DNA of 64,000 nt from Humulus lupulus (taxonomy: Eukaryota > Streptophyta > Magnoliopsida > Rosales > Cannabaceae): contig NC_084793.1 of NCBI RefSeq assembly GCF_963169125.1, forward strand, positions 134,890,297 to 134,954,296, written 5' to 3'. Positions 34,260-45,595 of the stretch are shown piece by piece (position 1 is the stretch's first letter; each line of letters starts with the position of its first letter). A program made the translations under genes and the position numbers. Below the pieces are notes generated by a model. It searched no databases, had not been told where the DNA came from, and saw only the letters and a program-made list of their open reading frames with translations.

Positions 34260-34935
34260 TTTTTAAGGGTCCTGGGTGGTCGGCCTATGATTGGGCCGAG
34301 CACCGTAGATTTTGGGTCCCTGAAAATCTTCCAGGGAGTATGGTGGTTGGCCTATGCTAAGGATTGGGCTGACCACCCAGGCCTGGGAATCTTGGAAATC
34401 GCCCAGGGCATAGGAAATGCTGCCTAGGCTTGGATTTCTAACCCTAGAAATCGCCTATGCCTGGATTTGTAACCCTGGAAATTGCCTATGTCTGGATTTG
34501 AAACCTTGGAGATCGCCCAATCATATGGTTTATAAGCTTGGAAATTTCCCAGGCTAAGAAAACCCTAGGGGTATTCAGCATGTACCCTAATCCCTTAAGC
34601 CTAGAAATCGCCTAGGCTAGGGAAACCCTAGAGTAGTCGGCCTATGATGAGATATGTAGGCCTAGAAATCGCCCAAGACAGGGAATTGGTCAGCCTATGA
34701 TGAGATTTATAGGCCTGGAAATTGCCCAAGCCAGGGAATTGGCCGGCCTATGATGAGATTTGTAGGCTTGGAAATCGCCCAGGCTAGGGAAACCCTAGGG
34801 TTGTCGGCCTATGATGGGATTCATAGGCCTGGAAATCGTCCAAGCCAGGGAAACCTAGGGGTGGTCGGCCTATGATTGATTTGTAAGCCTGGAAATTGCC
34901 CAGGCTAAGGAAAATCTATGGGTGATCGGCCTACA
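34260..34935. repeat. Tandem array of 52-61-bp units in Tat-A
   Basis: Five clear units start with CCTATGAT at 34641, 34693, 34747, 34808 and 34869 (spacing 52, 54, 61, 61; next word at 34930). Each carries GGCCTGGAAATCGCCCA and most end in GGTGGTCGG-like words. More diverged units extend back to about 34260. The word overlaps with the LTR motif of the same element. Confidence 0.88.
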
Positions 34936-35206
34936 TACCTGTAAACCCTATAGCATCACGCAAAAAGAAACAAGGATCATGCCAATCTTTGATTGAAAAC
35001 AAGTTTTTTGATCCAAATAAGTCAGTTGTTTTAAATCAAAATAGAGCAAAGCAAGGAAATTCAGGCAGATTCATCAAAGATGTAAAGATTGGGAGAGAGT
35101 ACTTGCCCAAGAGAAGATACGCAGAGTTGATGAAGAGTTGGAGAATTTCAGAGCTCAGAATTTCCCTTAAGTATGCACATAGGTCAGGGATTGGATGAGT
35201 GAGTCC

Positions 35207-35216
35207 CTACTTATAG
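35207..35216 (-). promoter_or_regulatory. Candidate TATA box of the Tat-A antisense gene
   Basis: The minus strand reads GGCTATAAGTAGGGAC, 181 bp from the 3' LTR. Position and strand match the antisense TATA boxes of the other Tat elements. Inference only. Confidence 0.5.
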
Positions 35217-35380
35217 CCTCTAAGGCTAACCATAATTTTAGGAATTCAAAATCCTTGAAAAATATCTAGTATTTTTAGGAATTCAAATTTCCTTGAAAAA
35301 TATCTTATATTTTTAGAGTACTACTACGATATGTTTCTCAAGCCAGATCAAGTTTACCGTAATGTTGGACATAGTACGAT

Positions 35381-35396
35381 AAACTTGGGGGGAAAA
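35381..35396 (+). other. Polypurine tract of Tat-A
   Basis: AAACTTGGGGGGAAAA lies immediately before the 3' LTR start TGTTATCCC. Confidence 0.9.
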
Positions 35397-36250
35397 TGTT
35401 ATCCCTCAAAATTCAAGAGATGATGCGGCGAATGAGAAAGCATCACATGGCATCACAAGTCATGAAAAAATGACAAAGTATTGAAAAAAGATCGATGAAC
35501 AAAGATGGATAGGTCCAGGACCTATAGGGTGGTCAACTGGACCCCAACCCCCTAGGGGTGGTCAGCTTGATCCCAACCCCTAGGGGTGGTCGACCTAGCA
35601 TGCTTAAGAGTCACAGGGGGTGGTCGGCCCACCCTATTATTCATAGGGTGGTCTGCCTAAACTCCAAAATACACTTCCCTGGATAAAGTTCACGCTCGTT
35701 CAATTTGAAATCAACAGGCCTAGCACCAAAGCTCTAAAGGGTCATGGGGCCTAGCACCTAAGTCTCATAGACCAACCAAGACTTAGTGTTTTCTTGAAGG
35801 TTTCAATTATGCATCATCAAACACGATCTAGGGAAAATATGAGAAGACCCACGATCTCATAATCATGGGAAGTTGGACACGTATCTCCACTCCCAATGAT
35901 CATGTACCAAACCATGATCCCTAGTCTTGTTGATCATGTAACAGCCCCTAGGTACTATAAATAAAGGACCTAGGGCTTCATTTAAGGGGATTTGATTTTG
36001 AAAAAGGAGAGACTTTTGGATCTGTGACGAGTGAACTCTTTAGTTCATCTTTGTAATTGTCAATTGAGTGATTCAATACTAAATAATAAGTGGATTAGGT
36101 TATTACTGTTCATCAAAACTGGGCTGAACCACTATAAATTTTTGTGTGTTTTGCTTAGATATTTGTACTCTGTCTTATATTTACATTTATATCGTTCAAA
36201 AGGTGTCGTATATCGTACATACGACCGTTGGCCAATTTCACAGGTCAACA
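35397..36250 (+). repeat. 3' LTR of Tat-A (854 bp)
   Basis: TGTTATCCC...GGTCAACA. TATA box at 35956-35963. Matches the visible 5' LTR (9957-10783) from position 133 of the LTR onward. It is followed directly by Tat-C pol sequence; CTCTT at 36251-36255 would be the right target-duplication copy. Confidence 0.95.
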
Positions 36251-37420
36251 CTCTTGAAGAGGAAAACACTGATCTAATCCCACCTCCACAGCTAGCATGG
36301 AGGGTGGTCCAGGAAGATGAAGAATTGGAACCCCAGATAGAGGCGAAAAGGGCATTAGAACCCATGGAGGGAGTTGAGGAGGTATGCATCAGTGATATTG
36401 ACCCGACCCGACCAAAGTAATTAGGATAGGAAGAAATTTGAATCTAGAGGTCAGGGCTGCCATTATTGCAGGGGTAAAAGAGAACTAACACATTCAGGCC
36501 TCTTTCCACTTGGATATGGTTGGGATTGATTGCAACGTCATATGTCATGCCATGAACATCGACGAGAATGTAACTCCCATCCTGCAGAAGCGAAGGCCAT
36601 TGGGCACAGAAAGGGCAGAGGCCCTCAAGCTAGAAATCGAGAAGTTATCCTCGATCAACTTCATCTGGGAGGCCTTGTATCCCATTTGGCTGGCAAATTT
36701 GGTGTTGGTGCCAAAGCCAAATAGAACATGGAGGACTTGCATCGACTTCGCGGATCTCAATAAGGTCTGCCCAAAGGATTGCTTCCCTTTTCCCCAAATA
36801 GACTAGATGGTGGATGCTACGTCTAGGTATGAGTTGCTATGCTTCATGGATGCTTACTCTGGCTACAACCAGAACCCGATGCATGTAGTAGACCAAGAAC
36901 ACACCAGCATCCTGATGGACAAGGGTGTATACTGCTACATTGTCATGCCTTTCAGGCTCAAGAATGTTGGGGCCACCTATCAAAGGTTGGTCAACAGAAT
37001 GTTTCAGAACCTACTTGGAAAGAACATGGAGGTCTACATAGACGACATTTTGGTCAAGTCCAAGACATTGACCCAACACATGGAGGACCTGGCGGAAACA
37101 TTCGCCATTGCCCAAAAGTACGGGATGAAGCTGAATCCCAAAAAGTGCACTTTGGCGTGGCATCCGGGAAGTTTCTAGGCTTCATAGTAAACTCAAGAGG
37201 GATAGAAGCCAACCCAGATAAGATCAGAGCATTAATCAACATGCCATCATCATGGAGACATAAAGATGTTCAAAGTCTGACGGAAAGAATAGCAGCTTTG
37301 AGCCATTTTGTGCAAAGTTCACAGACAAAGTGCATCCCGTTTTTTGACGTACTTCGTGGAAACCAGGGGTTCGAGTGGATGTCCGAGTGTGAAGATGCTT
37401 TGAAAAATTGAAGGAGCATC
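36251..37420 (+). pseudogene. pol: Tat-C reverse transcriptase with acidic linker
   Basis: Linker EEENTDLIPPPQLAWRVVQE, then RT: VGIDCNVICHAMNIDENVTP, VLVPKPNRTWRTCIDFADLN, MDAYSGYNQNPMHVVDQEHT, YIVMPFRLKNVGATYQRL, catalytic MEVYIDDILVKSK near 37040, and FLGFIVNSRGIEANPDKI. A stop (TAG at 36804) and a frameshift near 37165 split the frame. The YIDD site is kept. Confidence 0.92.
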
Positions 37421-38480
37421 TGGCCCAGGCACCAATCTTGTCAAAATCGATTGATGGGGAACTGTTGTACCTATATTTGGCAGTATCAGAACAAGCCATA
37501 AGTGCCGCATTAGTGCGAGAAGAGGGAAATGTCCAACTCCCAGTCTACTACGTAAGTAAAAGGTTGCTGGGCGCGGAGTCCAGATATCCATTGATCGAGA
37601 AGTTGACATTTTGCTTACTGACCGCTTCTAGGAAGCTAAGACCTTACTTTCAGGCCAACACCATCAAGGTACTAACGAACCATCCCCTATGACAAGTGTT
37701 ACAAAAACCCAAATCATCGGGAAGACTTTTGAAGTGGGCCATGGAGCTAAGAAAGTTTGATATCGCCTGTGTCCCCAGAATCTTCATCAAGGGACAGGAC
37801 ATGGCTGAATTCATCCTAGAATGCACCATGATATCTGAGGAGGAAGAACCTATTGACCTTGTAGTGCCCTTGTGGAAGATCTTTATGGACGGAGTCTCCA
37901 ATGAGAATGGGGTCGGGGCCTGGGTCATTCTAATATCCCTTCAAGGTCACTAGTTGCAAAGCACCCTACGCTTCCAGTTCGAAGCGTCAAACAATAAGGT
38001 CTAGCATGAGGCCATGCTGGTCGGATTGTGCTTAGCCCGAGAAGTGGGGGCAGAAAACATCAAAGTCCACAGCGATACCCAGCTGGTGGTCAAGCAGGTT
38101 TCGGGAGAATACCAAACGAAGGGGGAGAAGATGGCCAGCTACGTGGTGCGAACCCAGGAGTTGCTCCAATCTTTCAAAAGATACTTTATTCGCCAGATCC
38201 CCAGGGAATAGAACGTGTTTGCAGACACGCTGGAAAAATTGGCCACAGATGTTGAAGCGGAGCTCTCCGGGGTAGTCTCAATCGACCATTTACCTATGCC
38301 CAGTATATTCAAGCTCCCACAATCATCAATGCCATCAATTACACGACGTCCTGGATGGGCCCTCTCATTCAGTTTCTAAACATTGGGGAATTTCCCTCGG
38401 ACATGGCCGCCGCCAGGAAGTTCAGTACCAGGCTCCCAATACGTCATGATGGATGACAAACTCTATCGCAAGGGGTTATC
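37408..38480 (+). pseudogene. pol: Tat-C RNase H and second RNase H
   Basis: The first domain is LKEHLAQAPILSKSIDGELL...YVSKRLLGAESRYPLIEKL and TNHPL, with a stop at 37690. The second has WKIFMDGVSNENGVGAWVIL, a stop-broken segment in which the usual Asn-Glu-x-Glu reads HEAMLVGLCLA, and VHSDTQLVVKQVSGEYQTKG. Its tail TLEKLATDVEAELSGVVSI leads to INT. Stops at 37951 and 38209. Confidence 0.88.
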
Positions 38481-39583
38481 CATGCCTTATCTTTGATGCG
38501 TATCTGGGACCAAAATGAGCGCAATCATGCATGAAGTGCACAAAGGCTTTTGCGGAGATCACACAGCCGAACACAGCTTGTCCAAGAATATCCTCAGGCA
38601 AGGATATTTCTGGCCAACAATGAAGAAGGACTGTGTAGATTATGTCCACAAGTGCGAAAAATGCCAAAGGTACGAAAAGATCCCGTGAGCACCTCCCACG
38701 GAGATAACCCTGATGACCAGTCCCTGGCCTTTTGTAGTATGGGGAATTGATTTGGTAGGATCCCTCCCGACCGGAAAGGGCGGAGCAAAATATGCCATTT
38801 TAACCGTCGACTATTACACCAAGTGGGTCGAAGAGGAACCAATGAGCACCATCACCTCCAAAAAGGCCATGGACTTCGTCATCCACAATATTGTGTACCG
38901 ATACGGTCTGCCTCACAAAATCGTGTCCAACAAAGAGAATCAATTTGATAGCACCCACTTCACCGACTTCTGTGAAAGACATGGAATCATCAAAAGCTTC
39001 TCTGCAGTCGCAAGGCCTCGAGAAAACGGGAAAATAGAGGTCGTGAACAAGATTTTGAAAGGGATAGTAAAGATAAAGCTACAAGCTTGCAAGAGCAAGT
39101 GGCCAGAAGAGTTTTCCCGCGTCCTATGGGCCTACCGGGCAACAGAAAGAACCTTAATCAGACATATTCCCTACTCAATGACTTATGGATGAAAAGCAGT
39201 CATCCTAGTGGAAACTACGGTCCTATCCCACAGGCAAGACATACGATCCCATCCAAAATCATGCCCTGCTCCAGGAATCCCTGGATCTTATCGAAGAGAT
39301 CTGGGAAGAATCACAAGTGCAGCTGAAGATGTATCGGGGAAAGATCGCAAGGCACTTTAACTCGAAAGTTAAGACGCGAAGGTTCAGAACTGATGATATA
39401 GTCCTGAGAAGAGTCTTCCCTGCATCTCAAGATCTGTGAGTGAGGGTTTTAGGACCAAAATGGGGAGGTCCCTATGAGATCCAAAACGAAGTATGTCTGG
39501 GAACATATCTCTTAAAGCGGCTAGACGGAATAGAGGTCCCACGGGCCTGGAACGTAGAACACCTCCGCCGGTACTATAAGTAG
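38481..39583 (+). pseudogene. pol: Tat-C integrase
   Basis: An intact HHCC zinc finger (HEVHKGFCGDHTAEHSL...KCEKCQRY), a stop, then the core open from 38713 to 39192: VVWGIDLVGSLPTGKGG; KIVSNKENQFDS, where the usual Asp-Asn-Gly-Thr reads Asn-Lys-Glu-Asn so the second catalytic Asp is lost; and ENGKIEVVNKILKG with the Glu kept. The end KIARHFNSKVKTRRFRTDDI...NVEHLRRYYK is in a shifted frame and stops at 39581-39583. Confidence 0.92.
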
Positions 39584-40345
39584 TCGGGAGGATTTAACTC
39601 TGCTCTCTCTAATATTTTTACTTTCAAGCAATGTATGCCCCAGGGCCATGTCTTGTCTAATGAAAATGGTGTGAACAAGACACCATTGTAAATGTTTTAA
39701 GAAAAGAAAAAGTTCAGTCCGTCTTTAATTTTTACACAAACAAGTGACCAAAGACTACACTCTTTGGTCACTTGGGGGGTAGGACCATCTATACAAGTCC
39801 AGGATTAAAAACAAAAAAGGATGCAAAACTCAAAGCTTAGTCTTGATCCAGATTCATATAGACTGGGGGTTTAAAACCCAACTTCCAAAAAAGGATGTAA
39901 GGCTCAAAGCCCAATTTTAATCCCAAAGTATTGGTCCAGACCCAATATGGTCCATGATAGCCTAATCCATATTCATGGTTTCCTTATAACGGTCCATGAC
40001 ATTGTAACTTGAACCATAGAGTCAGGATAAACCAGTTAAGTTATATTCGGTAAGTCCAAAACAGTCTAGGTTGTCAAGACCTGAACTGTGGTTTTAGGAT
40101 AAAGTAATTACTTTCTACAATTTTTCCCTAATGGTCCTGGCCATTGGAACCAGTATTCCATATTTAATCCTTATTCATGCATAGTGGTAAAACGCTTAGT
40201 GGATTTTTTTGACAAAAAACCAATATAATGACAGTATAGTAAGATAAGCAGCTGTCTTAAGTGCATCTACGCCCATAAAAAATATGTTTACAAAAACAAA
40301 GAAAAGGAGAGAGCAAGCCCCAAATGAAAGTACAAAGGCTCAGGC
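39584..40345. repeat. Tat-C 3' spacer with degenerate repeats
   Basis: No ORF. Two copies of a ~75-bp unit (AAAAAAGGATG...CTCAAAGC...TTAAAACCCAACTTCC) lie at about 39815-39930. Further units built around GGTCCA/GGTTCC words lie at 39930-40150. Reverse complements of these match the longer arrays of Tat-D at 62570-63245, where copy number is higher. Confidence 0.6.
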
Positions 40346-43300
40346 CTAGGCTTTCTTCTGATCTGGGACGTTTGGAGCGTTTTTATCTTGCTGATCTCCA
40401 GCAAGGAGCTTCGCGTCCTCTCTTTCCTTAGCCTCAAACTCGACCCAATTTGCAGCCAGATCCGGATAGAGGAGGAGATTCATATTCTTATCTTGGAGCC
40501 AAGCCATGTAAATGGGCTCATACAAGTGGCCGCCAACAATTCGTCAGCCTGCTCATTTTCCTTGCGAGCCTCCTCATTCTGCTTCATCTCCAACTGGACC
40601 ATGGCCTCCAAAGCCTGGACTTGTGCCTTGAAAGGTGCCACCTTTTCCCGCTCTTGGCAAAGTTGGGCTTTGGCCACCTCCAAGATTGCCTTGGTTGAAG
40701 CCTTTAAGCCGTGAGCATGGGATAGCTCTGCCTCTAGGTTATCCACCAACTTCTTGTGCTTGACATCTTTCCTGGGCAGAGCTTCCTTATTTTGAGCTTG
40801 AACTCGGGCATCCTCCTTGGCAAGGGCCTCCTTAGCAGCTTTCTACTGGTTGACGGCCCCATCTAGCTCCATATAGGCCGTCTCTAGCTTCATTTCCATC
40901 TCTGCCACCAGCTTTGCATTCCTATGAGCTAGCAATGCATCCTGGAACAAAGCAGAGTTAGAGAACACAAAAATACAACGATAATAAAGAAACAAGACAA
41001 GCAAGTGGCTTACCGCAGTGATCTGATGACGGATGGTCTGAGAGACGAAGAGCGCGTCACTCACCAAGGTGGCATAGCGTTGAAGCTGAAGGGTAGACAT
41101 GGTAGTCCCCACCTGGGCTAGCAAGTCCACAGCAAGCGGGGCCGTGTCCTGCGCAAACCTAGGCTGAAAACCAATCTCGGCTGCCAGCCGATCCACAATC
41201 GTTGGGTTGAAGGCCTCCGGACATTTGGAAAACTCCACCTTCTGACGGATGATCAAGGCCCATGCAACCTCATCCCATTTATTGCATCCCTCATCCTAGG
41301 CCCAGGAAACCATCTTCATCCTCTCCTCCAAGATGAATGAGTCCTCTTCCCTAGGAAGGGACGGGTTGGTGGAAAGCTCGAGAGCCTCCGGGAGCTCTGG
41401 CGCAACAATAAGGCTCTTACCAGGGGAATGTTCCTCAGTCACGATGATGTCTTTGGTCTTGGTCTTCTTGGTCCGCTTCAAGGACTCTGCGGTGATAGAG
41501 TCCATTTTACTTTTTCTCGTTCCACCTCCTTCCGAAGGCTCCTGCTCCAAGTTAATAATCTGGAGAGGAGTAGAGTGGGATAGGGGTTGCTCAACAAGCA
41601 TCACCGGGATGGAGACTATAGTTTCAACTCATTCGGAAGCCCCCAGGTCTAGTTTTGAGTCCCTAAGGATCATATCAATGTTCTTCTTCTTGCCCAAGCC
41701 CTTGGCAACTTTCGTGGCCGAGGCCTTGGCCGCAATAGCCTTGGCCTCAATCATTCCTTCATCTTGGCCATGGGATTAGACATGTCTAGTGCACCTGAGA
41801 TATGAATAAAAAACGGATTAGTGACATAACAAAACGGGAATGATAGACAAATACAAAGGAAAGCAAGTCTAAGTCCTTTGGGACAAACCCTCATCCATGG
41901 AATGGGCCTAAATTAACTCTCCTAGTGCACAAGCATGAATTTGATCCCCCATGTCATCTGGGTCCAAAAAGCTATCGTACTGAAGGAACCAGGACGAATA
42001 CATGAGGGTCAGTGTGTCTATGACAATGGGGCAAGGAAGCCCTACGTTACTAACAGTCTCGGTCAAATAATCCCGGTACCATTGCCTATTCCTAACTAAG
42101 TCGTCAATATGAGGGCGTAAGTTAAAACCAGAGGCATTTTACCTTGCCCAAAGATACTGGCCCCAAGAGCTCCAGTGTTGGGCTGCCTCCCCTCGAGAAG
42201 GGAATCCAAATCTTCAGATTCATCCCACTCCACATGGTGCGCCTGCTCCTTTTTCAGTTTCTTCGCGTCCACCTTGACCGTGGCCTCCACCGCCTCGATA
42301 TGAATAAGGGTCTACTCCTCTCTCAGAGTAGGGTACCTCTCACATTGCAATCCCTAGAGGCTAAGGGCATTTATTGATTGATGTTTAGAAATTAGCCACA
42401 CCAATCGAAGGTTCTTTGTAGTCACAAACCCCCCTCCCCCCCACGTCCAACTCCTTGCCACTTAGGGTGGCGTAAAACTTTTTATGGTCTGGGATGGACT
42501 TAGTGAGCTTGGTTTAAGCGTACAGACCTGTTCACAGGAATGTGAGTATCCAATAAACAAACCAAAGGATGAGACAAAGGATGAGGAAGCATAACTTACC
42601 CACATGCTGAAAGTCCAGCACCAGAGTGAGATTCTTATATAGAAGGAACCCGGATGTCATGAACCAGTAGTGTCTGACATCCGGGGGATGTTTCTAGGAG
42701 TTGTATGGAGCTGGATTGATGCCACGGGTCTTCAATTTATCAAAACCGTTCTACATCTTGTCTTTGGAGTTTAGTTGTGGCTCCAACCGATAATAACACA
42801 ACACCTCCGTGGGGGTGGGTGTCACGATCTCCTACGAGACGCAAAATATATGCCATTTCACAAGCAACTTGTAGGCCTGAGGCAGGAACTAGAAAGGCGC
42901 GATCCCCACAAATTTGTGAAACCTTGCGAAGTAGTCCTGAAACAGGAGAATGATTCTTGCACTGATATGGTCTGCACTCCAAGCCCCGAATGAGCCCACT
43001 CCAGAGTGAGCCTTCTTTTTTTTCTGGGCTAGCCTGTTGTAGAAGAGCCCTGGAGTCGACTCTATCCCGAAGGCTTTTGCAGCGCATTTAGCATTCGGTA
43101 GTTCCGGAACTCGTTCGCTTCCATGTCCATTTCCCACGTGTTGCCAATGGGAAGCTTATGCCCCTCCAGGATGACGGGGCTCGCATTCACTATATCTTCC
43201 GCGTAGAGGGTGATGCACGACCCATGACTGAAGACCTGGAGATGATAAGAAAAGTAAGAACCATGCAGTTAGCACCAAAACCGAGGAAAACTGGTTAAGG

Positions 43301-43882
43301 TTCGGGGATTCTCCTAAAACTGCTTGGAGAGGTCCCCTCTGAACCCAGATTCGGGAACAATTAAAGTCCCAAGAACATAAGTCGAGAACTAAAGGCCAAG
43401 GGAATTTGAAAATAAACTAATTCACCCGAACGGTTTTGAGATGTTCGGGTTCAATGATTCAGAGCAATCAATCCCGCTCCATCAATCAATTTTCCTACAA
43501 AATGGAGTATCGCCTAGAAAGTTCCCTACTATTCATCTCTACCACTACCACTACCTAAAGCCACCATACACAGTGGTTGTGGCTCTAACAGCTACATGAT
43601 TACGGAAACAACGTAATAACAAAAATGATGAAAAGAGATAAAGAAGTGACTAGAAAACTTACTGAGTAAGTGTGGATCTAGAATTCGTTGATGTGCAGGC
43701 AAAAACACTGGTAGGAATTCAGCCTTGAACCTGAGGAGGCAATACAACAGTTCGTCGATGCTCTCAGAAAAATCGCCCGGGACAAAGTTGTCTTCTTGTT
43801 GAATGAAAAAGGGCTTCGTCGGAAATAGATGGGCACGAAAATGCATTAACCATTGGAGAATTTTGTCGACAACTTTGGACAT
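40346..43882 (-). pseudogene. Antisense gene of Tat-C
   Basis: Exon 1 starts MSKVVDKILQWLMHFRAHLF and is followed by an intron with donor GTAAGTTTTC (near 43657) and acceptor TCTTATCATCTCCAG (near 43238). Exon 2 carries the conserved domain: EDIVNASPVILEGHKLPIGN, STPGLFYNRLAQKKKKAHSG and QDYFARFHKFVGIAPF in slightly shifted frames. Downstream exons give a Lys-rich segment, PEAFNPTIVDRLAAEIGFQP, a coiled coil (AHGLKASTKAILEVAKAQL, near 40700) and a short end QDKN..; stop TAG at 40346-40348. All parts have counterparts in Tat-D. Frameshifts and stops make it a pseudogene. Function unknown. Confidence 0.76.
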
Positions 43883-43957
43883 TCAAGGTTTCTAACTCTC
43901 TGCTCTCTAGTTTGAAAATTTGGGATCAGTAAAAGTGTGGAAGGAAGCCTATTCAGG

Positions 43958-43965
43958 TATTTATA
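43958..43965 (-). promoter_or_regulatory. Candidate TATA box of the Tat-C antisense gene
   Basis: The minus strand reads CCTATAAATACCTG, about 80 bp upstream of the antisense ATG and 553 bp from the 3' LTR. Tat-D has CCTGTAAATACCTC at the same place. Confidence 0.6.
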
Positions 43966-44387
43966 GGAAGAAAAGTTCCTGTTTAATCAAACGGTCCACA
44001 GTGAGAATCCCAAGGCAATCCTCATCCGACGGTCCCGAACAGCACAGCGTCATTAAATGGCCAAATCAAGTGCTAAATCATGGATTCACCAATCCACGAT
44101 CTGCGCCTCCCTCATCAAATGGGCCACATTGAAAATCCTAAGACAATCCCCATTTCATGGCTCTGGATATTGCAGAATCATTAAACAGCCCACTCGAGTG
44201 CTCAAAGCACCTTTTCGTATAGACGAGACACTTTGGGAAATGCTCTGACATCCATTAGTCACCTCAGTCATCAAAAGATTTTCCCCAGATTTTTTTGGCG
44301 TGAGTGGTACAGACATACCATCTACCTAGAGACATGTGTCCAGGACAGTGAGGAGTCGAAAGGACGAGAATTGACTAGTTTTCCCCT

Positions 44388-44460
44388 AAGTAAATGAACC
44401 TAGGTCTTGGTAAATGAACCAAGACGTAGGTAAACGAACCAAGATACAGGTAATTAATTT
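44388..44460. repeat. 20-bp-period motif array near the Tat-C polypurine tract
   Basis: TAAATGAACC or close variants recur every 20 bp (about 44391, 44411, 44431, 44451), each preceded by GG or AG. The same array is found inside the LTR. Confidence 0.85.
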
Positions 44461-44504
44461 GGGATGAAAAAGGAAAGTCTCCACCATGCAAACACGGATG
44501 AAGA

Positions 44505-44517
44505 CTTGGGGGGTAAA
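44505..44517 (+). other. Polypurine tract of Tat-C
   Basis: CTTGGGGGGTAAA lies directly before the LTR start TGTTATCCATA. Confidence 0.88.
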
Positions 44518-45528
44518 TGTTATCCATATTTTCCACCTTGTACAAGTGGAATGGCCAAATGGTTTCCATGGGCTCCCAGTATAGGTCGGAGCCCAACTAG
44601 GGCCCGATGAACGATGAGCAACCAAACCCTGTCGGCCCAAACCATGCCGAGCCCAATAGTTGGCAAGTAGCACGGACATAATAAAAGGCCCAGAATTGAG
44701 ATACAGGCCCGAACCACCTTCCCGGGTACACCTAACCTCTATCCTCCGGGAAGTAAATTATGGTGGCAAATGATCTAGTCTGGGAGACAAATCCCATCGA
44801 GTGGGATCCAGGTGAGGTCTCCGGGTCCATTGCCAATGCTCAAACTTGCCATCAAGATGTCCACCTTGGTAAATGAACCCGGGTCTTGGTAAACAAACCT
44901 GGACATCGGTAAATGAACCTGGACCATAGATCCGAGTAGAATAATTCCAGTCTTTCCTATGTGTCCTCGAGAAATCCAGCATTTGGTCCCCCTGACTAAC
45001 CTGCAGAATGGGGTATGCATTGAACGTACAATGTTCCTAGGAAACGGTACTGCCACTACTCTAACAGTTCCTGTCCCCAAGATCCCCTCAGTAGCCCACA
45101 CAGATCAGTTCATGGCAATGTACAAAGGGCAGCTATAAGGCTCTACCACACCTAGAATGACCCAATGAGCCTAGATTAACTACCTTTAATCATTTTACAT
45201 TCTTGAATTATGGCTTTGTTAGCAATCATTTATAATTATATCCTTATTGAGCCCGAATTAGTCTGGCCAAAGTCACATGACTGCCTATAAATAGGGTCAT
45301 TCGTGAAATGTAGCAAGGATCCCGATTTTCTCTTGTAAGCAAAACACTGTTGAACTTACAGAAAACCTCCATTGTTAAACTCTCTAAAGCCTAATACTAG
45401 TGACTCGTGGACTAAGGCTCATTAACGCCCTAACCACGTAAAAACTGTGATCTTATTCATTTCCTAGCCTTTCTTTCTAGCTCTTATTTTTTCAATTTAT
45501 TTATAGTTTTTGAAAAACTCAGTAAACA
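44518..45528 (+). repeat. 3' LTR of Tat-C (1011 bp)
   Basis: TGTTATCCATATTTTCCACC...CTCAGTAAACA. TATA box at 45286-45293 (GCCTATAAATAGGG). A 20-bp-period array of TAAATGAACC lies at 44870-44930 in U3. It shares start, end, TATA region and array with the LTR at 56523-57503 but is clearly diverged. No PBS follows, so this is a 3' LTR. Confidence 0.93.
44870..44930. repeat. 20-bp-period motif array in U3 of the Tat-C LTR
   Basis: GGTAAATGAACC, GGTAAACAAACC and GGTAAATGAACC lie at exact 20-bp spacing, about 360-410 bp upstream of the LTR TATA box. Confidence 0.88.
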
Positions 45529-45561
45529 CAACCAAATCCCAAATATGTGTTCCCATCGATT

Positions 45562-45595
<34 letters not shown>

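Larger units (their letters stand above)
9957..36250 (+). mobile_element. Tat-A: Ty3/gypsy Tat-lineage element split by Tat-B
   Basis: A plus-strand element with 5' LTR (from 9957, front cut off by Tekay-1), PBS, gag, PR, [Tat-B insertion 13530-26408], RT, RNase H, second RNase H, INT, tandem repeats, antisense gene, polypurine tract and 3' LTR (35397-36250). Exact GAACC duplications at 13525-13529 and 26409-26413 prove continuity across Tat-B. It is inserted in the PR-RT linker of Tat-C. The coding region is heavily degraded by stops and frameshifts, consistent with an old copy. Confidence 0.93.
36251..45528 (+). mobile_element. Tat-C: Tat-lineage element, 3' two-thirds
   Basis: It begins abruptly in the PR-RT linker because Tat-A is inserted there; its front lies beyond the left edge. 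Order: RT, two RNase H domains, INT (stop at 39583), spacer with degenerate repeats, antisense gene (43882 to 40346, minus), 20-bp motif array, polypurine tract, 3' LTR. It is a diverged sister of Tat-D. The base after the LTR is 45529, where Athila-type sequence begins. Confidence 0.93.

Noticed and set aside
34989..35198. 69-codon plus ORF in Tat-A
   Set aside because: No similarity to any element protein; lies in the leader of the antisense gene, most likely chance.
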